A stretch of 47,274 nucleotides of DNA from Magnetococcales bacterium (GTDB lineage: Bacteria; Pseudomonadota; Magnetococcia; Magnetococcales; JADFWU01). Where the stretch lies: NCBI GenBank assembly GCA_015234045.1, contig JADFWU010000022.1, positions 1-47,274 on the forward strand, in the 5' to 3' direction. A program made the position numbers and the translations under genes. Below are positions 16,563-23,557 of the stretch, piece by piece (position 1 is the stretch's first letter; each line of letters begins with the position of its first letter). Below the pieces are notes generated by a model. The model was given only the letters and a program-made list of their open reading frames with translations, was not told the DNA's origin and made no database searches.

Positions 16563-18041
16563 CTATTTGCCTGACTTTGGCAGTACCAGCGTGGCGCATA
16601 ACCCACCGTTTGTACGATTCCTCAGCTGAAGCTCTCCGCCATGTGCGCGGGCGATATTGCTGGCGATGGAGAGTCCCAAACCCGTACCGCCGGTGTGGCG
16701 ATTGCGCGAGGATTCCAACCGGACAAAGGGTTCTAAAACACGGGATAGATCCGCTTCAGAGATGCCTGGTCCCCGATCTCGAACGTGAATTTCCAGGCTG
16801 GTATCCGCTTTAATATTTGCATCCAATTCTGCGTTGCCACCGTATCTTACTGCATTTTCCACCAAATTGGTCAGCGCGCGTTTAAGGCTTTGCGGCATGA
16901 CCGGAAAGGGGGGTAAGGCGGCCCGTTCTTTCAGAGTGACCGGCTGTCCCATCTCCTGATATTCGGTTTGAAGATTCTCCAACATGGCAGTTATGTCCAT
17001 GCGTTGTCGATTCTCCATACCTTCCATGCCTTTGATATAATCCAGAGAGGCGCGGGTCATCTCTTCCATCTCAGCCAGATCTTTCAACAGGCCCTCTCGG
17101 GCGGAGTCGTCTTCCAGTAGTTCGGTACGCAATCTCATGCGGGTGATTGGCGTTTTCAAGTCATGGGAAAGGGCGGCAAGAAGATGGGTACGTTCCTGTA
17201 CATAACGCACAACACGGGCTTGCATACCGTTGAAAGCCCGTGCCGCTTGGCGTACCTCTGGTGGACCGGTTTCTGGTTGGGGCGGGTGATGGATGTCTTT
17301 TCCTAACGCCTCGGCCGCCTGACAAAATTGGCGCAGAGGTCGGGTCAGTAAACGCACGGCCAGAAACGACAATATCAGCACGGCCAGAAACAGCAGCATC
17401 AAAGGCCAAAGCAGGTTGGATGGCCAGGATATCGCCTCTTTAGGCAGGTGGTTTTGAAACTCTGCCCAAACGCCATCTTGCAGGCGCACTTGAGCAATAA
17501 AAGAAAAGTCTCCGGGCAGATGGTGGCGCAATCGCTGATTTTTAATACGTTGTTGATGGCGCATCGCTTTAAGCGCCCAGGGTGGTGCTCCTTTCATGCG
17601 TTTTTCTTGAATCTCTGCGGGAATATCCGGTGGTCCTGAATCCATGGCATCGGAGCCAGGTGGCGCGCGAACAATGACGCGAAATGGCCAACGCTCATCA
17701 AGATGGCGGCTTAACAGCGTGCGTACCATGGCCGCGCGTTTGTCTGAATCAGACATATCAGGCATCGGCGGAGCCCGATGTATCAGCCGGACCGATTGCC
17801 AAGGCATTTGAAGGCCACGGACAATGCGTCGTCTCTCATGCGGTTCAAGGGAGTCTAGTAGTTGCACTACAGCTGCAACCCGTTGAGCAACATGCAGACC
17901 ACCGACCGTGTGTAGTGCCTTACCCCGATCTTCTTGAAACAGGGCCGCACTGACCAGCAGAGCCGCAGCCAGTCCACCAAATAGAATCAAAAATAGACGC
18001 GTAGAAAGTGTGAATGGTCTCAATGTTGGCAGTGCAATCAC
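16563..18041 (-). CDS. EnvZ-like membrane sensor histidine kinase
   Basis: This protein has 492 residues. The first membrane segment (about 14-32) and the second (about 207-230) enclose a periplasmic domain of some 170 residues. A HAMP domain (LLTRPLRQFCQAAEAL) follows, then the HisKA motif LAALSHDLKTPITRMRLRTELL with phospho-acceptor His293, and a HATPase_c domain with N box (LTNLVENAVRYGG), DRGPGIS and GGTGLGLSI. The GTG start overlaps the TGA of the response regulator, so the pair is translationally coupled. H-box and partner resemble EnvZ/OmpR, but the periplasmic part is basic, Arg- and Pro-rich and unlike EnvZ. Its signal is unknown. Confidence 0.92.
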   Translation of the reverse strand: MIALPTLRPFTLSTRLFLILFGGLAAALLVSAALFQEDRGKALHTVGGLHVAQRVAAVVQLLDSLEPHERRRIVRGLQMPWQSVRLIHRAPPMPDMSDSDKRAAMVRTLLSRHLDERWPFRVIVRAPPGSDAMDSGPPDIPAEIQEKRMKGAPPWALKAMRHQQRIKNQRLRHHLPGDFSFIAQVRLQDGVWAEFQNHLPKEAISWPSNLLWPLMLLFLAVLILSFLAVRLLTRPLRQFCQAAEALGKDIHHPPQPETGPPEVRQAARAFNGMQARVVRYVQERTHLLAALSHDLKTPITRMRLRTELLEDDSAREGLLKDLAEMEEMTRASLDYIKGMEGMENRQRMDITAMLENLQTEYQEMGQPVTLKERAALPPFPVMPQSLKRALTNLVENAVRYGGNAELDANIKADTSLEIHVRDRGPGISEADLSRVLEPFVRLESSRNRHTGGTGLGLSIASNIARAHGGELQLRNRTNGGLCATLVLPKSGK

Positions 18042-18781
18042 TGCTCATGCTCCACAGGACCGTTGAGAATATAACCCTGACCCCAGACAGTACGCAGAAT
18101 GCGTGGATTTTTCGGATCTTCACGTAACCGTTTGCGAAGTCGTCCTATCTGAACATCAATACCCCGATCAAAAGGCGTTGCTTCTCGATTGCGATACAGA
18201 CCCATCAACGCATCCCGATTCATCACCTGGTCGGGATGAGATAAAAAGATCAGCAATAGATCAAATTCGCCTCGGGTCAGTGGTACCAAAACACCATCAG
18301 GTGCGGTCAACTGCTGTGCCACAATGGAGAGATGCCAACCGGAAAACTGGTAGGCTTTGGGATCACCGTTCTCCAGATCCTCACGGGGTTGCAGGCGGGT
18401 TCGGCGCAGGACACTTTTAATGCGTGCCAGAAGTTCACGTGGATTGTACGGTTTTGGCAGGTAATCATCAGCACCCATTTCCAGACCGATGATTCGGTCA
18501 GTTTCGCCACCACGGGCTGTCAGCATGATAATGGGAATGCTGTCATAGCTGTTTTTTGCACGGAGGGTGCGACAGAGTGTTAACCCATCATCACCGGGAA
18601 GCATGAGGTCAAGTACAATAAGGTCAACGCTTTGTTCGTTCAAAATCGACCACATCTCGGTACCGTCACCAGCGGCTAAGGCATCATAGCCGTTTTTATT
18701 CAGATAATCTTTCAGTAACAGGCGGGTTTCCTTATCATCTTCAACAATAAGGATGCGGTCTTTCATTACGTCATCGGACAT
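18038..18781 (-). CDS. OmpR-like response regulator
   Basis: This protein has 247 residues. The receiver domain has the acidic pair EDD (15-16), phospho-acceptor Asp58 in IVLDLMLPGDDGL, LTARG and the KP of DYLPKPYNPRELLARI. The C-terminal winged helix (VPLTRGEFDLLLIFLSHPDQVMNRDALM, RGIDVQIGRLRKRL, RTVWGQGYIL) is of the OmpR/PhoB type. It lies in front of its kinase with an overlapping GTGA junction. A GTAAC direct repeat with an 11-base period about 42 bases upstream may be its own binding site. The neighbouring divergent gene encodes a CpxP/Spy-like protein that may be part of the regulon. Confidence 0.93.
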   Translation of the reverse strand: MSDDVMKDRILIVEDDKETRLLLKDYLNKNGYDALAAGDGTEMWSILNEQSVDLIVLDLMLPGDDGLTLCRTLRAKNSYDSIPIIMLTARGGETDRIIGLEMGADDYLPKPYNPRELLARIKSVLRRTRLQPREDLENGDPKAYQFSGWHLSIVAQQLTAPDGVLVPLTRGEFDLLLIFLSHPDQVMNRDALMGLYRNREATPFDRGIDVQIGRLRKRLREDPKNPRILRTVWGQGYILNGPVEHEQ

Positions 18782-19156
18782 GGTAGCTTTCCAAGTTTAG
18801 GGTCGCGGAAAAAATCCACTTTGTAACCAAGGCGTAACAATCAACAGTGATTGTGACAGATTGTTGAACAGGTTTGAACTAAACCGGGCTGCTTTTTACA
18901 ATAGATGGATTGAATTTACATCCTGTTTTGAGTCATGCTAAGTCATTCGGGGATGATTCCTCCTTTCTTATCCCTATTCTGACGAGGTGTAAACTCTATG
19001 ATCTGCTTGTTTATACCGCGTTGGTGGTTGATTAACTATTGTTTCTGATTGAAGTCTTGGAAAGGCGTTGCCCATTGATTAATACTGTGAGAATGGTCGC
19101 TCCTTTAATGATACGCACGTGTAATTGTCTGAATATGATGAAAAAAGGTGAATGAA
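18782..19156. other. Divergent regulatory region between the two-component system and the Spy-like gene
   Basis: This gap of 375 bases has no gene. The notable element is the GTAAC repeat at 18823-18838. A single GTGTAAACTC lies near 18988. I could not place a promoter for either side with confidence. A good ribosome binding site (AAAAAAGGTGA) ends the region. Confidence 0.45.
18823..18838. promoter_or_regulatory. Tandem GTAAC repeat, candidate response-regulator site
   Basis: GTAAC at 18823-18827 and again at 18834-18838 repeat in the same orientation one helical turn apart (11 bases). CpxR boxes are tandem GTAAA motifs with similar spacing, and OmpR-family proteins bind direct repeats in general. 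It lies upstream of the response-regulator gene and in the region shared with the Spy-like gene. The role is inferred. Confidence 0.4.
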
Positions 19157-20236
19157 ATGATTAAGAAAGCCCTCAAAAAGAAATCCGTTCTGGCCACTAT
19201 GGCTCTGTTTATGGGTATGGGATTGGTTGCTGGTGCCGCACAGGCAGAAGAGCAAGCGGACACTATGCCCCAACAGTATTACTATGGACCCGGCATGCAC
19301 AATAATTGGGGTGGTCCGCAGCATGGTAATCCTGGTGTTGACTATGGCAAGATGTATGGCAATCCCAATGTTGACTATGCCAAAATGTACGGCAATCCCA
19401 ATGTTGACTATGCCAAAATGTATGGCAACCCGAATGTTGACTATGCCAAAATGTATGGCAATCCCAATGTTGACTATGCCAAAATGTACGGCAATCCCGG
19501 TATTGACTATGCCAAGCAATATGGCGGTGTCAGCTACACGCCTCCCAAGTGGAAACATGGCCCGCAAAACTGTGCCACGCCTGAAGGCAATATGGGCCAG
19601 GAAGAAGCCCGTAAATATGCATCCTGCCTGAATAAAGAAGCAAAAAAACAGGCCATGGAGCAGCAGTCATATGCCATGGAGCAACAAAAACAGGCTATGG
19701 CGCAGCAAAAACAAGCCATGGAGTTGCAAAAAGAAGCCATGGAGAAGATGAGCAAGTCATTCCACCATCAATTCCAAAAGAATCACAGACGCGCAATGCG
19801 GTCTGGTGCGCCAGGTCAGCCTCAGTTCCGTCCTGAAATGATCAAGGGTCGCATGGAACAATTGAAACAGGCATTGGAACTGAAAGATACCCAGTTGGAA
19901 GCCTGGAATACAATGGAAGCCGTGATGGCCAGTCACGCCCAAAATCGTCCCACACCACCGGTCAATGCACACGCAATGTCCCCTCTGCAACGCATGGAAC
20001 AGCACCTGACCATGATGGAAGGACGTTTGGACAACCAGAAGCAGATGTTGCACGCCATGAAAGATGTGTGGGCTGTTCTTGATGACCAACAGAAAACACG
20101 TCTGACCAGCTTGTTTCCTCGTTTAGGTTTGCATGGCCCAATGGGTGGTAACATGGGTCATTCGGGTGTGCCTCACGCAATGATGATGCCTCATCAGCCC
20201 GAAGCTAAAGCTCCTGCCAGTGATGCTGGCCCCTGA
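19157..20236 (+). CDS. Periplasmic LTXXQ (Spy/CpxP-like) protein with repeat domain
   Basis: This protein has 359 residues. A Sec signal (IKKALKKKSVLATMALFMGMG, cut near AAQA-EE) is followed by six 11-residue repeats of the type YGNPNVDYAKM, a Gln/Met-rich stretch of repeated AMEQQ/AMAQQ units, and a helical region with two LTXXQ-like segments (ALELKDTQLEAWNTM and VWAVLDDQQKTRLTSLFP). Spy and CpxP are periplasmic chaperones or sensor modulators of envelope stress, but they are only about 160 residues and lack such repeats. ATG 19157 lies behind AAAAAAGGTGA; GTG 19148 is the alternative. The location, divergent from an OmpR-type system, recalls cpxP-cpxRA, so feedback on the kinase is a reasonable guess. 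Confidence 0.78.
   Translation: MIKKALKKKSVLATMALFMGMGLVAGAAQAEEQADTMPQQYYYGPGMHNNWGGPQHGNPGVDYGKMYGNPNVDYAKMYGNPNVDYAKMYGNPNVDYAKMYGNPNVDYAKMYGNPGIDYAKQYGGVSYTPPKWKHGPQNCATPEGNMGQEEARKYASCLNKEAKKQAMEQQSYAMEQQKQAMAQQKQAMELQKEAMEKMSKSFHHQFQKNHRRAMRSGAPGQPQFRPEMIKGRMEQLKQALELKDTQLEAWNTMEAVMASHAQNRPTPPVNAHAMSPLQRMEQHLTMMEGRLDNQKQMLHAMKDVWAVLDDQQKTRLTSLFPRLGLHGPMGGNMGHSGVPHAMMMPHQPEAKAPASDAGP
19322..19519 (+). repeat. Six in-frame 33-bp tandem repeats
   Basis: Six consecutive 33-base units, starting at 19322, 19355, 19388, 19421, 19454 and 19487, each encode eleven residues of the form YGNPNVDYAKM. The middle four differ only at a few silent positions (TAT/TAC, AAT/AAC, CCC/CCG), while the outer two have drifted. 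Copy number is likely to vary between strains. Confidence 0.95.
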
Positions 20237-20302
20237 TTCAATGTGTTGAGAGGGAAGGAGCATTCCTTCCCTTTATGACGAATAATCAGTTGTGCGGAAA
20301 TA

Positions 20303-20342
20303 AAAAAACGGGATATCGCTCTGTGGCGGTATCCCGTTTTTT
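20303..20342. terminator. Bidirectional Rho-independent terminator
   Basis: A 17-bp stem (20303-20319 with 20326-20342, one G-U type mismatch) has a 6-base loop and A/T runs on both sides, so it can end transcription in either direction. It lies between the Spy-like gene (plus) and the Sel1 gene (minus), which converge here. Confidence 0.9.
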
Positions 20343-20466
20343 CGTAGTCGTTTGACTTCAAACCCGATTGGTAGGGAAGTATAGTGATTTCGTCTAAGAT
20401 TTGAACAGTCAACCGTTCCAAATCTGGTTATGATTCATTGTCAAATTTTAGATCGAAATTACTATG

Positions 20467-20985
20467 TTACGCTCTGTTATTGATTTGCTTTAGTTTGCCG
20501 CGTGCAACACCATTACCCTGTTCAGAGGCTTTCTGAAACCATTCGCTGGCCATGGATAGATCCTGTTCCACACCGTGGCCAAATTCATACATGATGCCCA
20601 GATCACACTGTGCCCAAGCGTGATTTTTTTCCGCAGCTTGGCGGAACCAGTTTACCGCTTCTTCAAAATCATTGGGTACTTCCGGGTTGAATGCGTAGAG
20701 GGTGCCCAAAAGGTGTTGTGCTTCCACATCACCCTGGACAGCAGCGCGTCGATACCATAGCGCTGCATCCATGCCCTCTTGTTCGACACCTCGGCCAAGT
20801 TCATAGAGACGACCAATGTTGATCAGAGCGGGTATATGTTCCTGTTCAGCGGCTTTGCGATACCAGAGCAGGGCGTGTTCCCAACTTTGGCTTACACCAT
20901 CACCATGGGCGTAGAGATCACCGACCTGAGTTTGTGCGTCAGGGTTGCCGGTCTCTGCTTTTTTCCAGATATCGTTTTCACTCAT
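20467..20985 (-). CDS. Sel1-like repeat protein
   Basis: This 172-residue soluble protein is made of four Sel1-like repeats of 36 residues, with units such as PDAQTQVGDLYAHGDGV and PALINIGRLYELGRGVEQ and a final GHGVEQDLSMASEWFQKAS. Such solenoids bind other proteins and often act in signalling or envelope regulation. ATG 20985 has AGGA ten bases ahead; an open frame from TTG 21006 has no ribosome binding site. It follows the REC-PAS hybrid kinase gene closely and ends the minus-strand run that includes the solute-binding protein and two kinases, so it may serve as an adaptor in that pathway. That role is inferred. Confidence 0.85.
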   Translation of the reverse strand: MSENDIWKKAETGNPDAQTQVGDLYAHGDGVSQSWEHALLWYRKAAEQEHIPALINIGRLYELGRGVEQEGMDAALWYRRAAVQGDVEAQHLLGTLYAFNPEVPNDFEEAVNWFRQAAEKNHAWAQCDLGIMYEFGHGVEQDLSMASEWFQKASEQGNGVARGKLKQINNRA

Positions 20986-21021
20986 TGGGGATTGGTCCTG
21001 ATTCAAAGTGGTCAGAAAAAA

Positions 21022-23538
21022 TTAATTATCCGAATCTGAACAGATTTGGTCCAGGGTTTCCATAAGACGGGCTTTGCGTATTGGCTTGGCCAAGTGGAGA
21101 TCACAGCCTGCGGCAATGACACGGTGGGTCACTTCCTTCATGGCATGTGCGGTAAGGGCAATGATAATGGTCGGTTTCTGGTTGGTCTGTTTTTCCAGTG
21201 AACGAATGGTTCGAGTTGCTTCGTAACCATCCATTATCGGCATTTGCACATCCATTAAAATCAGATCAAAGTGTTCTTTTTTACAAAAGTTGACCGCTTC
21301 AATACCGTTCTCAGCACAGGTAATCCGGTGCGGTGTGTTATTTAGAAATGCGCGGATCAACATCCGATTGTCTTCAGAATCATCCACCAGCAAAATAGAT
21401 AGTGTATCAATACCTAAAGCCGGTGGTTTGTGGGGCATGGGTGCTGATCTGGTTGGTAACTGACCATTGGTCGCGTGGTCGCTGTACGGCAAAGGAATGG
21501 TGAAACTGAAAGCACTGCCTTGGTTTGGCCTGCTGTCTACGGTCATTCGACCGCCCATGGCTTTAACCAACTGGTTACAGATGCTCAGTCCAAGTCCCGT
21601 GCCACCAAAGCGGCGTGTGGTACTGGCTTCAGCTTGGGTGAAGGGCTGAAAAATGAGTTGCTGCCGATCTTCGGCAATGCCGATTCCGGTATCAATCACT
21701 GAGAAAGTGCAAGAGTCTTCCCCGTTTTGTACAACGGATACCGTTACCTCACCGGATTCAGTGAACTTGAGGGCATTGCCAATCAGGTTTAACAGCACTT
21801 GGCGCAACCGCTCAGGATCGCCTACCACTGGTTTGAGTGGTGTCTGTGGTTTGATGAGCGTGGAGAGCGATAACCCTTTGTTTTGGGCATCCAAAGAGAG
21901 CATTTCTGTGAGATTGATAATTATATCATCGACCTGGAAGCGGGTTTTTTCCAACTCAAGTTGACCTGCTTCAATTTTTGATAGATCCAAAATATCATTG
22001 ATCAATGCCAGCAAGACTTCGCCCGCCTGATTTATGGTCTTGACAAACTTGCTCTGGGATGGTGTCAGAGATGTATCGTTAAGCAACTCGCCCATACCCA
22101 ATACGGCGTTCATCGGTGTGCGGATATCGTGGCTCATGGCGGCCAGGAACTCCGATTTGGCAAGGTTGGCTTTTTCAGCCTGTTCTTTTGCTTGAAATAG
22201 TGCTTTTTCAGCCCGCTTCCTTTCCTGTTGGACCTTCCAACGATCGGTGATATCCTGGACAACACCAACCGTGCGAACGGGCTTGCCTTGTGCGTCTTCC
22301 TCGCGTTTACCAATCATGTGAAGACAGCGAATATCATCAACATCAATCTGGTAACGGGACTCAAGCTCCAGCTGTGTACCCTGTCTATACAGTGCATCCA
22401 GGGCATCTTTGACCCGATCACGGTCTTGATCGTATATACGTGTCAAAAAGAGATCAGTGGTGGCAGTGATCTGGGGTGAGTATCCTAAAACATGATAGGT
22501 TTCTTCAGACCAAGTGAGCTTATTGGTCTTCATGTCAAACTCCCAATTGCCCAGTTTGGCGATCTTTTGTGCTTCTGCCAAACGTTGTTCGCTCTCCACT
22601 AGATGGGCGGTCTTTTCAGCGACCAGTTGTGTAAGCTGCTGTTGGTGGCGTTCCAGTTCCGCTTCAGTCTCTTTTTGTTGGGTGATATCGGTAATCAGAC
22701 CCTCCAGAGCGACAATATTGCCCTTATCGTCAACAACCGCACGTCCTTTTTCCCAAACCCATTTTATGCGCTGATTATTGCATCTGATTCGATACACCAT
22801 TTCAAAAGGAAGTTTTTGTTCAATTGCCTTTTGAACGGTTTCCCAAACATGTTGTTGGTCTTCTGACACAATGAGATCATTGAAGGAAAGTGTATGATTG
22901 TCGATAAGATCCTGTGCGGCATGGCCGGTTAATTCCAAACAACCATCACTGATGAACTCCATGGTCCAGTTGCTGTCATTGGCGCAACGGTAGACCATGC
23001 CGGAAAGATTGGCAATCAGGGTGTCTTGACGGCGTTGCTGCTCTTCCAACTCTTTGAGCGTTATTTCTAACGCGTTGTTGATCTTCTGTATGGCTTGGGT
23101 GCGATCCTGAACACGTTGCTCCAAGGTTTGATTGAGGTGGATGACTTCTTGACGGGCAGTGTAGAGGTTGAGAAAGATATCAACCTTTGATTTAAGAATC
23201 CGGTCATCAATGGGTTTTTCAATATAGTCCACTGCGCCGGACTGGTATCCTTTGAGTCGGTGAAACTCATCTTTGAACGCAGCTGTGATAAAGATGATGG
23301 GAATATCCCAGGTCTGTTCCACCGCTTTGACCATAGAAGCCACTTCATAGCCATCCATATCCGGCATATCCACATCCAGCAACATCAGGGCAATATCATG
23401 CTGAAGTGTTAGGCGCAGGGCCTCATTGCCGGAATTGGCTTCCAGAATAGTTGCGTCAAACGGTTCCAACAGCGCACTCAGAGCTGTCAGATTGTTCGGC
23501 TTATCGTCAACGATCAATATGTTTGGTCGTATGGACAA
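21022..23538 (-). CDS. Cytoplasmic hybrid kinase REC-PAS-PAS-HisKA-HATPase-REC
   Basis: This 838-residue protein has no membrane segment. The order is a receiver (1-125, Asp in LLDVDMPDMDGYEV), a coiled coil (about 130-165), two PAS domains with PAC tails (about 170-290 and 320-435; ITQQKE and ITDRWK mark their ends), HisKA with His470 (AAMSHDIRTPMNAVLGMGELL), HATPase_c ([24 protein letters not shown]) and a C-terminal receiver (LILMDVQMPIMDGYEATR, KPIRKARL). The start is TTG 23538 with GGAG eight bases ahead. It is 19 bases from the preceding kinase gene, in line with a two-kinase relay in which the other kinase passes phosphate to this N-terminal receiver. Confidence 0.93.
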   Translation of the reverse strand: MSIRPNILIVDDKPNNLTALSALLEPFDATILEANSGNEALRLTLQHDIALMLLDVDMPDMDGYEVASMVKAVEQTWDIPIIFITAAFKDEFHRLKGYQSGAVDYIEKPIDDRILKSKVDIFLNLYTARQEVIHLNQTLEQRVQDRTQAIQKINNALEITLKELEEQQRRQDTLIANLSGMVYRCANDSNWTMEFISDGCLELTGHAAQDLIDNHTLSFNDLIVSEDQQHVWETVQKAIEQKLPFEMVYRIRCNNQRIKWVWEKGRAVVDDKGNIVALEGLITDITQQKETEAELERHQQQLTQLVAEKTAHLVESEQRLAEAQKIAKLGNWEFDMKTNKLTWSEETYHVLGYSPQITATTDLFLTRIYDQDRDRVKDALDALYRQGTQLELESRYQIDVDDIRCLHMIGKREEDAQGKPVRTVGVVQDITDRWKVQQERKRAEKALFQAKEQAEKANLAKSEFLAAMSHDIRTPMNAVLGMGELLNDTSLTPSQSKFVKTINQAGEVLLALINDILDLSKIEAGQLELEKTRFQVDDIIINLTEMLSLDAQNKGLSLSTLIKPQTPLKPVVGDPERLRQVLLNLIGNALKFTESGEVTVSVVQNGEDSCTFSVIDTGIGIAEDRQQLIFQPFTQAEASTTRRFGGTGLGLSICNQLVKAMGGRMTVDSRPNQGSAFSFTIPLPYSDHATNGQLPTRSAPMPHKPPALGIDTLSILLVDDSEDNRMLIRAFLNNTPHRITCAENGIEAVNFCKKEHFDLILMDVQMPIMDGYEATRTIRSLEKQTNQKPTIIIALTAHAMKEVTHRVIAAGCDLHLAKPIRKARLMETLDQICSDSDN

Positions 23539-23557
23539 TCGTCATGCTCCATGAAAA

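Noticed and set aside
19322-19519. CRISPR-like repeats
   Set aside because: The 33-base units are contiguous, without spacers, and in frame inside a protein gene.
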